Positions 43,946 to 56,464 of a DNA stretch of 64,000 nucleotides are shown piece after piece; positions within the stretch are counted from its first letter, which is position 1, and each line of letters starts with the position of its first letter. Location of the stretch: assembly GCF_030253575.1 (NCBI RefSeq), contig NC_080568.1:10138501-10202500 (forward strand), read 5' to 3'. Under the pieces are notes generated by a model, which had not been told where the DNA came from, searched no databases, and saw only the letters and a list, made by a program, of their open reading frames with translations. The position numbers and the translations under genes are program-made. The stretch comes from Rhododendron vialii (lineage: Eukaryota; Streptophyta; Magnoliopsida; Ericales; Ericaceae).

Positions 43946-44018
43946 TTAGGAGAGTGATTTTGGCACTCCCCAAATTGATAACCGCACTCCCAATGGGGAG
44001 TGCCAAATCAATCCCTAT

Positions 44019-45410
44019 ATATGTTTCGGATCCATTCTTTTCAAGATAAAAAGGTTCCAATCAGGCACTTAACGATATCCAATTAAGCTGATTTTTTGCA
44101 TAGTTGTTCTACTCGACGAGTTCTACAAAGTAAACGATTCCGATCATCGGAGCGAGACTGGAGTGGACTCAGAAACTGAGCCCAGTAGCTCGCTGCTGTC
44201 CCGAAGCCCCCCGCCTCCACGAGGAATCGTCACCATGAAAACATACCACTTCATTACCACCAATCTAATGATGCTACCCTTCAGTATTATTTTATTTCAC
44301 TGTCCTGAATATTGACAAGATAGCCATCGTCAAATTGTAAAACCATATGGTAATTAAAATCTGCATCGATGACGTCAATTGCACCTTTTTTTATCAGGCA
44401 AGCAAACATAGAAAATAAACGCAGAAGAAATAGGGCAAGAAAAACATTTATAATAGCACAAAAAAAAAATTCCCCATAACAATGTTTTGAGAGAGAATCA
44501 GATGGGTAATAAGAAGAATACATGACAAGGAGCAACAATCATATTCCTTAAAAGGTCCTAATGGCCAACAATATGATTTAAATTACAAGTACAGCTGCCA
44601 ATTTGACTACCATCTCAATGATTTTCTTGGCATAAACGAGATAATTAATAATAACTGGTGTATGCTTCCCACAATGAGTGCAAAGTTGGCAAAGCAACTA
44701 AATAAAAATCGATAAAATAAAGAATTACAAATTTTACTAAATAAAATCCTCTACCGCTGCAAGCGAATCAACATCTTGCATTCTCGAAAATTTATCGAGC
44801 AAGACAAACACAAGTTCTTCTTGCCATAGCCAGGGCATATCCCAACACTTATAAACGGGAAATGCAACCGCATTCCCTACTTGGATGTACCTTGACCATT
44901 CCAAGTATAAACTTTTACACCACCAAAAATAATGTTAAATAGGAAAATAAGGGAGAGACCCACAAGGACCGACTTAATTTACCAACTCATATATATGCAG
45001 AATTGGAAAAGAAAGAAAATTTAAAAAATTTCCCTTTCATTGTTTCGTTCTTTAAAAAAAAAAGAAAAAATTTCAAATCTTAATTCAACTTTCTTTCCAG
45101 TCCCTCTTTAATTTTTTTCTCCCATTTCCTTCTCCATTATTTTATATACTTTTCTCTTTCTTTTCCTAAGTGGCAAACAAATCCTTAGCGGTGAGCCTTA
45201 GTAGAAACTATTGACCAACAAGCCTACCACGCGCTTTATGCTACATATTTGTCAATATAATAACACATATATTATTATATATAATAACCAAGCTCAGTGT
45301 TTGAATCTTATGTACGTTCATCAATCTAACGGTCTAGAATAGTTTTGAAAGATGACAATAGAATACGTGATGTGAAAATTTTCTTTGGGTTAGTCAATTG
45401 AGAGCATGAC
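44019..45410. other. Intergenic stretch containing the methyltransferase fragment
   Basis: Apart from the fragment at 44820-44892 I see only AT-rich sequence and short frames. Pyrimidine-rich sequence at about 45030-45180 and an ATAT repeat near 45265 are the only local structures. Confidence 0.4.
44820..44892 (-). pseudogene. Fragment of a chromomethylase-like C5-DNA methyltransferase
   Basis: From 44892 the minus strand reads RYIQVGNAVAFPV and, after a shift of frame, VLGYALAMA. This matches motif X at the C-terminus of plant chromomethylases (CMT2/CMT3), where the Q-x-G-N-A-V core is followed by PVARALGYALG. The frame changes in the middle and a stop follows soon after, and I find no other methyltransferase motifs nearby. 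It is best read as a dead fragment, perhaps carried here by a transposon or left by gene loss. A translated search would settle the family. Confidence 0.55.
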
Positions 45411-46078
45411 CAGTGGCGACGCCACATAGTAAGCAGTGGGGTCGGGCGACCCCATGGAGAAATTTTTTTTACTATTACTATACTGAATTTTTTTCTAAAT
45501 TAATAAATGACCTCATAACAATTTGATGATGACACCATACTAAATTATTTTCCCACTTGAAACCAACCCCCTCCTTGGAGAAACATTATTTGGTGGATCA
45601 ACACCCCTAAATACCACACATTTTCATGGAATCCACCGGTAAGTGTATGGATCGGCAAATATGTCTGTTGGGCCCGAGACCACTGAAAAATTACTCCTTT
45701 TTGTAACCCTTAGTTAAAAGTTAAAACACCACATAGAATAAAACGCAAGCGTAAAAGAAGTACTTGATGTTATCGACAAAGAAATTATCATGCAACATTT
45801 CAAAATGCGGAACCCATTGAATTGAATTCAACTGTAGAAGTTTTTTAGTTTATTTTGTTTTGGGTGAAACTGAAATAAGATTATTCAAACATACCTTTTG
45901 ATATCTTTTATTGTTTTAGTTGAAAATGCTTGTTGAGCTTTTGGATGTGTTTTTTTGTCAAAATTAGATTATTAGTTTTTTTTTGTAATGAATTAGAATT
46001 GAATTTTTTATTTATAATTGGTAAGAGAATATGTGCTTATAAATGACCCATGGTTTTAAAATCCTGAAATCGCCACTG
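45411..46078. mobile_element. 668 bp hAT MITE
   Basis: The termini CAGTGGCGA and TCGCCACTG are perfect inverted repeats. The flanking octamers are AGCATGAC (45403-45410) and AACATGAC (46079-46086), an 8 bp duplication with one mismatch. No transposase is encoded. Confidence 0.85.
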
Positions 46079-46086
46079 AACATGAC

Positions 46087-46873
46087 ATAAGTCTTTCTCG
46101 TCGTTAACTTTGGGTTTGTAGTTAAGGAACAATTTGGCTTAAATAAAGTCAACTAACTCTTTGAGATTGCAAATTCCATTTAATTGCACCCAAAAAAAAA
46201 AAAAAAATGACGGTTTCACTGTTTTTTCGTTAGCCGTATTTGAACTTTTTTCCAATTTTGTTTCATAGCTGTATGTTTTTGTGATATCTCTCGACTCTCA
46301 AGTCTCATCGATTAACTCCAAAATATTTGATGGGAAAATATTTTTTTAACTAAACGAATTTAAATATATCTAAATTTAACTCACATCAATCTTGACTTGA
46401 TAACAAGAAAATTAAATGAAGTGATAAAGGGTGGTTAGAAATTACTACTGTACTAAACCTAACAACTGACGATCTAAAGTTAAAAAAAAAAAACTGGCTT
46501 TAGCATCTGAGATCCGTGACACAAGAACATGATCTTCCCGCAGAAAAGGGCAGTGCTAGAAACAAGAAAATTGTAAAGTAAAATATGTGGATTTCAATGT
46601 AGCTCTACCTCTGGTGATAAAGAAAGCAAAAGAAAGAAAATATGTAATTCTACTACCTGACACCTACTCCTCTCGCTCTCATTCTCCAGAGTCACTCACT
46701 CCTCCCAGTCAGTCACAAATCTTTCTTACCTGTAAAAATACCCTTTTCAAGAAGAGCAACAAGAGGAAGAAATCAAGAAACCCAATCCCATTTCACCCAA
46801 TACCCTTCTCTTTCTCTCTCCATTACTTGGGTGGGCTATGATTGAGTGAAACAGACAAAGCTTTCTACCCACA
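46087..46873 (+). other. Upstream region and leader of the S-acyltransferase gene
   Basis: The 5' leader probably begins around 46650, where sequence becomes pyrimidine-rich. A minimal upstream ORF (ATG ATT GAG TGA) lies at 46838-46849, 24 bases before the main start. No other gene is visible. Confidence 0.5.
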
Positions 46874-49800
46874 ATGAGGAAGCATGGATGGCAGCTTCCT
46901 CACCATCCCCTTCAGGTCTCTCTCTCTCTCTCTCTCTCTCTCCAAATGCCTATACTTTATATGCCTGTACTGGGTCTTAATGTCTATATCTACAGGTGGT
47001 AGCAGTTGCAGTTTTTCTGGCATTGGGGTTTTCCTACTATGTATTTTTTGCTCCATTTGTTGGGAAAAAGTTGTTCCAGTATATTGCAATCGGGCTCTAC
47101 ACTCCTCTTGTAAGCCATTGCACTTTATTTTGCTGTTTATATAAGCTTGTTATTTTTGTTAAGTAGGGGAATTTCTGAGATCTGTGTTTTTCTATTCCTG
47201 TGGGGTTATGATTTTTTAGTCTGTTTCTAATGGTTTTTTTTTTTTTTTTCATTTTCTGTTTTCTTTTCTCTTCGGGTAACTTATTTCCTGAGATTCTTTC
47301 GAATATAACATGAATCTAACACTTTTGCCGATGAAGGAAAATGGCTGCTTGTCTTTTTTAGTTTTTTGTTGCACAGCTTTATAGCAACTAGTTTCAGACA
47401 TACTGAATTTCAGTTTGATTTAATTGAATTATCGGACCGTGTCCCCTGTGTTGACAAAAGTATAACCTTTGTTTCTAGTGGACTGTTGAACTCTAGTTGC
47501 AGACATTTGTTGTTAAAACAACTTGAATTAAGACATTAAGTTCGTCAATTTCGTTCGGTCCATTTGTTTCTTCACAGGAGGTAAAGGTGTTCCTGATTCG
47601 TGTGTTGGGTTTTCAAGGACTAAGTATCTTCTTTTACCCAACAAAATTTGCAAGTTGCACCCAAAGGTCCCAAACCTTAAAGTTCAGGTCTCAGAAAAAT
47701 AGCCTTTTCCCGGAGAAAAGGAAACATATCTTCCGATACCATGTTAAAAGAGAAAATTGGACTTAATATGTATGTGAGCGTGAAGCCGTAAACTATAGTG
47801 GACATTGGATAAGTAGTCATATTCTATACAAAATGCACAAATTAATTCAGCTTCAGTTTGTCTGACCACTGTTGCGAGGGAGTAGCATGTTACTTAATGA
47901 GTTAATGTCCAAATGAGTTAGGCTTTGCAAATACTTTAAAATCATGGTATGTAAGATAGATGTTCAATTGTGCATTTGATAGTTATAGGGTTGAGTGTGT
48001 TATCTTCTATGTGACCATTCACTTTACTCAAACTGCCTATTTAGTAGTTATAATCTGTTGCACGTTATGCTGGTTCAGTGGTTCAAACTCGATCTAGTAA
48101 AACTTAAAGTTTTAGGTTTGACTTTTGAGCCTGCCGGCATCCGGTTTGTGCATGTAGTACCAAACGTTACATCTCCACGCAATCTACTCCATGACCTCTA
48201 TTAATGGGGACTCTATTTTTTTTTTTTATCTGAATGGGGACTTATATGGGTATACTTGTTTTTCAGTTGAATGTTATGCTGCTTAATTTTTTTAGATTTG
48301 CTCATGTATGTTCAATTTTTAGTCAACAGGCAGGGTCCTGAACCTCTTTGTGACTATTGCTGGTGTCTCTTCTGACAAACATTTAATATCAGTTGTCGAG
48401 GCGTTTTTGATGCTTTTTTCTTGAATTTTTCTAAGATAGTTCTGCTTTTAACTTCTTCGCGAGGCACTGCTCAAACTATTCCTTTTTTCTTGAATTGTCC
48501 CCCATTTGGATGCTTCTTTTTCCTCTTTGTGAAACTTTTCATGCTTTTTATGCAGATACTATGTGCCTTCAGCCTATATATTTGGTGTGCAGCAGCGGAT
48601 CCTGCAGACTCCGGAGTTTTCAAGTCCAAAAAGTATCTTAAGATCTCAGACAGTAAAAAACATGCACAGCTCAAGGAATCTAAACTAGTTGGGGAATCGA
48701 CTTCATCAAAACAGGACGTGAATGCTGCAACTATTGGAGGGGAACCTCTGGATGGGGGCACTACGAATGTGGATACAGCAGAAGAAGAGTGTACTAATGA
48801 AAATAAGAAGCATGCCTCGTCGCACCATTCATCATATTTTACTGCTCTATGGGTTTTTATGCCTTGTGCATTTTTTTACAATTGCTTGAGTCCACCTGAA
48901 GAATCATCCGAGCAACAACTGAGCGAAGATGGCATGTTCTACTGTAGTTTGTGTGAAGTAGAGGTACCCAGATGCATCAGACAAATAAACGGTGTTTAGG
49001 TGCCTTTAAATTATTATCATAAAATGCTTTATTTGCCACTGGTCATACAATTGCGGCAAGCTAGCTACTTGTCAAATAACTCTTTTGGAGCTGTCATTTT
49101 AATGGCATAGCATTCAAGATGAATGTGTCATTTCATGAATTCTATAATACTTACTCCTTGCGAGATATAGCCTGATCCTGTTTGTACCTCCATTACTCCT
49201 GCGTAAATTGCCACAATTGAAAACTGGTTTTCTTGCAGGTTTTCAAGAATAGCAAGCATTGTAGGGTGTGTGATAAATGTGTTGACAATTTTGATCATCA
49301 CTGCAGGGTATTCTGTCTCTCTCATTCAGTGAATTTTTTCCTCTTTATTTTGAGAAATCTCTTACACATTTTCATCTATGTTTTTGTAGTGGCTCAACAA
49401 TTGTATAGGCAAACGTAACTACCGGCAGTTTTTCATCCTCATGGCTTCTTCCCTTCTCTTGGTAAGCATAGCTCACCATCACTTGCTTTGGATATCTCAT
49501 AGTGCATGAACGGTCTTCTACTATCCTTCTCCTATTGGTGCCCTAGTCCACTCCGTTTCAGAATCCAAAAAGAGCCTGATTCTTTTTCACCCTTTTGTTA
49601 ACAGCTCCAAACTTTGATAAGTCCAAAATTTTGTTCTGGTCATTTTGGCAAGCATGCTTGCAATGCAGAATTTTGTATTCTTGTTCAAGGCAGATTGTCC
49701 CTCTTACTGCTCGATTTTGTCACCACTGTTCATGTTTGTTACAGTAGTTCTGGTAGGTTTGTGATTAGCTAACGAAAGGTGACATGCCATAACCTGGAGA

Positions 49801-52473
49801 TGTCCTGGATGTATGCATTTTATTTTAGTGCCATGTTTTATTTCAACGATAATTGATGCGAATATATACATGGCTGGTCCACCTTGGACATGCGATTGCA
49901 GCTTATGCTTCAATGGTCAACTGGTATCCTAGTAATGGTCTGCTGTTTCCTCGAGCGCAAGAAGTTCTCTGCAGACATCACCTCCAAGTTGGGTAGCAGT
50001 TTCACTGTGATACCCTTTTCTATTGCAGTGGTGAGCAGTTTGTTATTTATCATGGCCATCCATATTAAGACTTCTCGGCTATTATTTAATTATATCGATT
50101 GGTTTGCTTATACTGGTCAATGCTATTAAATTTGCCAAGCATTTGTCTGAGACAGAGTTGAATGAAAGTCAAGAAAAACAGTTTGCTGAGTGTTGAGATA
50201 TCCAGTGTTTATCCTAATTGTGAGTAACTTGTGTAAATTCACAATGTGCAGGCAGTGTGCACCATATTGGCTATGATCGCCACCCTGCCGCTAGCTCAGC
50301 TATTTTTCTTTCATATTCTTCTCATAAGGAAGGTAAACTGGATAAAATCATTGTACTTGCAATACTTGCTGTATTTTCTTTACTCGTGTTCTTTTACCAG
50401 AACTTAAATGATCGTCAGTTTTCCATTTACCTGCCACTCTACCAGTATGTTTTCTACTGTTCATGTGTCAAGATTTGAATCATTCTGAAAAGAAAAGAAG
50501 AAGAAGAATAGATTAACTTGGCTGTGACACTGAAGCTGATGCATCCTATGCCTAAGGGCCCATAGACATCCCCGTGCCTAAGGAAGTAACCGCATCCCTG
50601 TATCAATACCCTACTCAAAATTTAATTCATTCGACTGAACACTAGCTGCAAAGTCTTTTATATGGGCTGCAACAGTAAAGATCACGAACAATAAAGACAA
50701 ATCTGAGTAACGAAATAAGATAACTCCTAGATAATAAATAAATCCAATGAGAGAGATTCTCATCTAATCCTTCTTGTACCCTTTACTTGTATTACAGGGG
50801 ATCAGTACATATGACTACATCATAGCTTTGAGAGAGCAAGAACAACAAGGAATTGGAAGTCAACAAAGTCCTCAGATGTCGATTGCCAGCTCCCTCACTG
50901 GGTTAAGCACTGCAAGTTCCTTTAATAATTTCCAGCGAGGAGCATGGTGTACTCCTCCACGGCTATTTTTTGAAGATCAGGTATGACACATACAGATTTT
51001 GTTAACACTAGCTGGGATATTAAACTTGTGAAGGAGTAGATTCCATTTATGGCTCATTCCGAGAAGAGATTTTGGTATGGTGGATTAGTAATCTTTAGTT
51101 ACTGGGCTTGTTGTCTTCCCCTAGCACACCTCCTATCCTGAAAATTGGCTTTTTGAGTCTTTTGCTGTCAATTCACTGGGTTGATGCTTTCCTCTTTGGA
51201 CTGGTCTAAGTTCTAACTGTTGTCTGTTTGCAATATCTAAGGTCTTCAGGTGTTAAGAATGATGAATCAATCTGATTCTCTTTGAAATCGCCATTGAATC
51301 TTTATGAGGAGATTCATATGCCAACTGCTCAAATGACCAAAATAGTAATACTAATGTCATCTCATTATTAGTAATTTCTTTCATAGGAGGCCCTTATGGG
51401 CCCAGAATTTGCGAAATAGCAATGTCGTCATTCCATTTTACTGAATACAATCTATTTGGAGTGAGAAATCAGCGAAAGTTGGATTTCTTGTCCACATGTC
51501 CTGGAAATCAAATGATAAGAGGGAGTTTGTTGTGTGCTTCCTTAAATTCATAAGCCTTTTGCCAACTGTAGAGAAGCCTTGCTGTCATTTTACCAGATAA
51601 GCAAGAGAGATGTGGAATGACATTTCACTTTCACAATGTATCTTCTTATTGGTGTGGCACTTTGGTTATGCACCGATTCACGAAAATATACACCTAACAG
51701 GAAATACTGATGTTGCTGTTTCTGGTTCTCAGTTTGACGTGGTTCCTCCAGATACTGGCTCTGTTAGTTCATCAGGCAAAAAGATGACGGGAGAAGAGTC
51801 AATCAAGAAAACGGTAGACGTGCCAATCAAGAAAAAGAATCCTGCAGCTGTAAAGATCAGTCCATGGACGCTGGCACGCTTAAACGCAGAAGAGGTTTCA
51901 AAAGCAGCCTCTGAGGCAAGAAAAAAGTCTAAAATCCTGCGGCCTGTGGTGCGACAGGAAGCTCCTTTTGGCCTCCAAACAGAAAGCAGCTTTGGCAGCA
52001 GTAGCCGGCGAATGGTCCCGAAGCTCACGAACAATAACCGAAAGCAAGCTAGTAAAGCTAGAGCTGCTGAAAGCTATGGAAATGGTTTCATGTCAGAGGC
52101 TTCAACTACCTTGGCTCCTCTACAGCATGAAGCCCTAAGTGCTTTCAGAACAAATCAAGCTATGGCGAGCTCAACTGCTTTCGTTGGTTCCTCTTCAGAA
52201 AGCAGTGTGGCTTCCCCTGACCTTGTCCATCCGTTCCAGGTCTCCTCATCAGCTTTTCAAAAGGGAATAATACCGCTTTCAAGGTCAACTAGTGGTGGTT
52301 ACGAAGCGTCTGGTGGGGAAGATAGCGACCGAGTTCCGTCCAGGACTGTGCAGAGGACTGTGCAGAGGTCAATAGACTGGAGTAACCTTCGCTTTGGCCC
52401 AGACACTGATGAGAGGGTCGCTAGACTGAAGGATTCAATATCCTCTAGCCGGGCTAACACTACGAATTACTGA
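46874..52473 (+). CDS. DHHC protein S-acyltransferase (PAT19/20/22 type)
   Basis: The enzyme attaches palmitate to cysteines of target proteins through an acyl-enzyme on its DHHC cysteine, at endomembranes or the plasma membrane. Nine exons join in phase: 46874-46915, 46996-47109, 48556-48963, 49239-49307, 49390-49461, 49902-50030, 50252-50332, 50798-50980 and 51733-52473, giving 612 aa. It starts [14 protein letters not shown], typical of this clade. Two membrane segments (about 15-35 and 45-65) precede a long loop. The cysteine-rich domain runs from YCSLC to [11 protein letters not shown], with DHHC at residues 207-210 and WLNNC directly after; exon 4 ends one codon after DHHC. Two more membrane segments lie near 226-250 and 273-303. 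The long cytosolic tail contains [10 protein letters not shown] and [10 protein letters not shown], as in Arabidopsis PAT19 and PAT20. All catalytic residues are present, so it should be functional. Confidence 0.95.
46917..46942 (+). repeat. (CT)n run at the start of PAT intron 1
   Basis: A TC run begins immediately after the exon 1 donor. Intron 1 is only 80 bp, so the repeat occupies a third of it. Confidence 0.9.
48069..48230 (+). mobile_element. Possible tRNA-derived SINE in PAT intron 2
   Basis: A box A-like TGGTTCAGTGG is followed about 40 bases later by a box B-like GGTTTGACTTTTGAG. The same box A word occurs in the SINE at 58115. A T-rich tract follows at about 48216. The ends are not defined. 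Confidence 0.4.
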
Positions 52474-53534
52474 AAATTAGTCTGTGCTTGGATCTTGGAT
52501 ATATAAAGGGACTTGTAGCCGGAAAAAAATGCCAGGGATATGTGCATCTAATATAGTATGTTTCTCCCTATACGGTTCCGTAAATCCAAGATCTAAACAC
52601 GGTCTACAGTTTACTAACTTCCGATTGGCTTGATCCAGATTTGGGCCTCTAATATTTTCCGCTTCCCCTTAGCTATTCTTCTCTCTCCCCATATCCATCC
52701 ACTAAATCAAGATGAAATGCAGTCTGATGTTTATTGTGGGATTGCTTGAATCCGGTTAGTTGTAGAGGTTGTAAGATTTTCTCCCTGTATTTGTCAAGAT
52801 TGTTTGGCGTTGAGATCTTGCAGAAAATTCAGTTGCGCTTGTTTGCAAACTTTGTTTTTACTGTTGCTTGCCATTAGGATGAATCGGCGGTTGAGATTGC
52901 TTACGCTTATGTTCTGCTTACAAAAACCTCCATTCTCCGGACAGGTCTCTGTAGATGTGGTGTCTTTTTCAGTTTGTCAAGAGAACCTGCAGATACGCGG
53001 ATGCCATTTTCTTCGTTATTGTTCACCACACAGATTATATGCTTGTTTATGGTTATGAATATATGTTTCTGATTCCTCAAAACTATGGTTGGACTATGCA
53101 TTCTTCACTAAAGGACAGGATTGGTTCGGTTTCGGCTTTGTGTTAAACTACAACTAAATTAATTCGTAGGCTCGAAAATTATGTAAACCAAGCGAAAAAG
53201 TAAATCTCGTTGAACCGGACTAACTCAAAAGTTAGACTACGGTTTGATTTCTGGTTTGATTTCGAGTTTGAATAATACAGTAGCTCAATTCAAGATGAGG
53301 AATCATATTTACAAATAATTTGATTCACTAAAAATTAGGAATAAAAAGTTAATTTAAAAACTTATTTCCAAACCCATTTAACCAGAAGTCTCAATAGTTG
53401 ACATCTATGGGCGGAGTATATTTTCAAAGGGTGTTTTCTTTCTCGTAAACCTAAAATGATTGTTTGTTTTTGTTTAGGTACAAGGAGCTAGCAGTGCCAC
53501 AGGAAGAAGGCTCCAGTTTTTGTTTTTGTTTTGC
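52474..53534. other. 3' flank of the S-acyltransferase gene
   Basis: The 3' UTR probably extends over the first few hundred bases. I see no other coding exon or RNA gene before the U2 promoter element. Confidence 0.5.
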
Positions 53535-53545
53535 TTCCCACATCG
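53535..53545 (+). promoter_or_regulatory. Plant snRNA upstream sequence element (USE)
   Basis: TTCCCACATCG differs by one base from the plant USE consensus RTCCCACATCG. A TATA-like GATATAA follows at about 53574-53580, and the U2-like RNA begins 37 bases later. The element, box and RNA are in the order of a plant U-snRNA gene. Confidence 0.7.
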
Positions 53546-53616
53546 TCTAAGACTCTAAGCACCAAAAGGGATAGATATAACACGACTAATAAAAGATGCA
53601 GACGAAAGGAGAACTC

Positions 53617-53815
53617 ATAACTTTCTCGGCCTTTTGGCTAAGATCAAGGGTAGAATTTGTTTTTCAGTTTAATATTTGATGATACGTGAGCCATTGGCTC
53701 ACATGATATGAAATTAATTTCTTGAGGAGGAGGACCCGTCACAATAACTTGCTATTGGGGTCTCTCGCTCGTCGCCTAGGCGTTGCACTACTGCCTTGGC
53801 CTGACGCACCCCAAC
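53617..53815 (+). ncRNA. Divergent U2 spliceosomal snRNA copy, probably a pseudogene
   Basis: The 199 bp segment aligns by eye with plant U2 along its whole length. The 5' stem CTTTCTCGGCCTTTTGGCTA is intact. GCCATTGGCTCACA of stem-loop IIb and GCGTTGCACTACTGC and ACGCACCCC near the 3' end are recognisable. The branch-point recognition word GTAGTA reads GTAGAA, and the nearby stem-loop IIa and Sm-site regions have further changes. U2 pairs with the intron branch site through that word, so this copy may not work in splicing. It has its own USE and TATA-like box, so it is a duplicated gene and not a retro-copy. Confidence 0.82.
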
Positions 53816-54606
53816 CCAAAACAGAGTCCTAAATTTTACAGTATGTGTATGGACCGAAAGAACGAAGACTGGGAAACCTTCAAAGCAGATGGCTAGTTTA
53901 TTGAGCCTCTTGCACGGAGAGGGTGACTGGCTTTGGTGACGAAAAATTACAAGGCTTTGGTGACGAAAAATTACAATCGCATGCTTATGAAGCTGCGGTT
54001 TGTTCAAACTATGCAATATGATAGAGTCCTAATTACAATCGCAGGCTCGAAGAATTCAGTATTCGATTTGGTTTCGAGTGTCCGAAGTAAAATTTGAGTA
54101 AATAGCTCGTACTTAAAGGCCCGGCGCAACTTGATATTGAGTTTGCAACAAATGAATCGTCCAACTTATTTACGCACTAATTAGCAATTGTGAATCCTAA
54201 CCATCAATTGTTCACAATAAATATAATTTTCAGAAATTAAACACCACGTTCAAGCGTATGATTTTCCGTTGCCTGTCCGTACCTGGATGAATTTCCCTCC
54301 CTACTATTTAACAACCTCACAAACAAACCCGACTCATCCCAAAAGTTTTTTTTTTTTTAATAAGCGTCACCCTTACGACATGTAAGCAGTAATAGAATTT
54401 TATATTAGATGAATTATATGACATAACCAACAAAATGAAAACACGAATGGCTACAGTATTCTTGAGATTTCGCTTTACCGAACAAACCAATGATCACAAT
54501 TAGACCTAGTTAATATGACGATCTTAAATTTACAATCAACAAATACCTATAGGGGTTATTATGAGAACCTCATATTATTTATGAAATTTCTGTTTGGCAA
54601 TTTATT

Positions 54607-54609
54607 TTT

Positions 54610-54648
<39 letters not shown>
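54607..54648. repeat. (GA)n microsatellite
   Basis: An AG run of about 35 bases between AT-rich flanks; no gene adjoins it. Confidence 0.9.
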
Positions 54649-54650
<2 letters not shown>

Positions 54651-54842
54651 ATTTGAATTCTTCCCAAAAATGGCTAGCCCTAGGATCTCAACCATTGGAT
54701 TCAAGGGATCACTATTGACCATTAGATTTAAGTATGTATATAATATTCAAAAACTGAGCTTGGTTATTATATAAATATAAAATTACGGTTCGGATCTGTT
54801 TAGAACAAGAACCCTTAGCATATAGGTTGATAGATCTAATTA

Positions 54843-54957
54843 ATTTTTTTTTGTTAATTCAAAAAAATCCTAATCTATACTAGGGAAAAGGAGATTGGGG
54901 TGATGTTTGAACCCTCATTGAATAAAATACCATTACTTGCCGTATCAATTGAGGTAA
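54843..54957 (-). mobile_element. Short tRNA-derived SINE
   Basis: On the minus strand a box A-like CTCAATTGATACGGCAAG is followed by a box B-like GAGGGTTCAAACATC and then an A-rich tail (T-run on + at about 54846-54854). Only about 115 bp long; a Tourist-like MITE abuts its head. Confidence 0.45.
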
Positions 54958-55343
54958 GAGCATCTCCAACCCTTGACTTCAAATTGGACATGTCAAATTT
55001 TTTTTGAAGGGTTATGTGGCATTTTGACATCTCCAATTTGACATTAAAGCCTCCTTTCCAACCCTTATACCTAATTCTTTTTATTTGACATCAAGCTATC
55101 CCTTTTCAACCTTTATGTCAAACGGCATTTCTCAAATTTAAACAGCCGAAATTTTCAAACGGTTATATTTTTCAAAAATTGGCATGTCACTAGCTTGATG
55201 CCAAAATTGGCATGTTTGGAGCAAACTTTAATTACACGTGGACTTGACCTAAGGAAAGGCAGCTTGATTGGAACGGAGGAAGCTGTCAAAAGTTTACGTT
55301 GAACATCCACCTCAAATTTGGCATGCTCCGGTTGGAGATGCTC
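54958..55343. mobile_element. 386 bp Tourist-like (PIF/Harbinger) MITE
   Basis: The ends GAGCATCTCCAACCC and GGTTGGAGATGCTC are inverted repeats, and TAA lies directly on both sides (54955-54957 and 55344-55346). The interior repeats TTTGACAT and ATGTCAAA words in both orientations. Confidence 0.9.
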
Positions 55344-55346
55344 TAA

Positions 55347-56105
55347 GGAGCTAAGGCAAGAGGCAACTTCAACCTAATTAATGGTTAGTCTTTTAAGGAG
55401 TGGCTAATTAGACAGACTCTCTCAACCCTATCTCTCTCTCCCTCTCTCTCAACCCTAACCACCACAACTCCTCGATCTTCTCCCTTCCCCTTCCTCCCGT
55501 GGGTTTCATACCCGTGTGCGGCGGTGGGAGAGGGAGGCTATGGTACTACTGACTCCCTTTCTTTATTTTTTTCCTTTTGTCTCTCCAGATCAACGACTTG
55601 TCGTCTAATTTTTGAGAGTTTTGTCTCTCGTTCAACGAGAGTTATTAGTTTCGTCTTTGGACGAATTTTGTCTACAGATTAGGTTCTCTCAATTGAGGTT
55701 GCTTCACAATGATATTTATGCTTCAGTGTTTTATCCCTACAAGATGTCTTTGGCGAGGCAGCCCGTGACGACTTGGCAGATCTATAGTTCTTGGGAGTTC
55801 ATTGGTGCGTTCATACTTGGGTGACGTGCATCTGATCGTCTAGGTATTTGGTGTTTTTTGTCATTAACTTTGCACTTTTTCTCGTTTGAGACTCCTAATT
55901 AGATGTTAGGTAGTTTAAAAGTGTCGTTATTGCGTCAGGTCATGTCTGGGTTAGGATGAAAGACATCGATTGCCTTGTGATTTCCTTGTTCTATAATTGT
56001 TAGATGATTAGTTTGACTTTGTCCAAGTTTTTTATAATGATCTCCGTTTTGTATGTGCCGTTGGGCATTTATCAATACAATTTTCTTATTTTTACAAAAA
56101 AAACT
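55347..56105 (+). mobile_element. Probable truncated LINE
   Basis: The sequence starts with pyrimidine-rich and GGGTTTCATACCCG-type segments and ends GGGCATTTATCAATACAATTTT followed by an A-run near 56096. That 3' end is typical of plant L1-type elements. I find no endonuclease or RT domain and no target duplication. Confidence 0.4.
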
Positions 56106-56464
56106 TTATTAACTAATTCAATTTAGGGAAAGGCTACCATAAATGCACCTTCTTTCTTTACCTTAGATGCTTGAAAAATAATTTGGACCTTTTAAAATGT
56201 TACGATATATTACAACAAATTACCGATTAGTTGAGCGACAGGTAACCCTACGTATTACACCAAAAGGAAAAGAGTAACTGTTGGGTTTCATGGTTCTTGC
56301 CTCACGGTTAGGTTGAACTCCCGCGGCAGCGGCTGGATTGGGTGTTTGGTCGCCAGTTTTTCCTTATCCGTTTGGGTGGCCAGAGGCAGCAATGTGGTGA
56401 TCGAAGGCGGATGGTTGGCGGTTTGGGTTTGGTTGTTGGCTGATCTTGTGCATTGGTGGGCGAC

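Noticed and set aside
46587-46841. 84-codon frame ahead of the S-acyltransferase
   Set aside because: It lies in the promoter and leader and lacks homology; the downstream frame has the family's conserved start.
46884-47144. Alternative ATG and frame at the S-acyltransferase start
   Set aside because: It reads through intron 1; the ATG at 46874 gives [14 protein letters not shown] and splices in phase to the first membrane segment.
48421-48555. In-frame upstream extension of PAT exon 3
   Set aside because: It is intron sequence ending in a TGCAG acceptor; family alignment from memory places the exon start at 48556.
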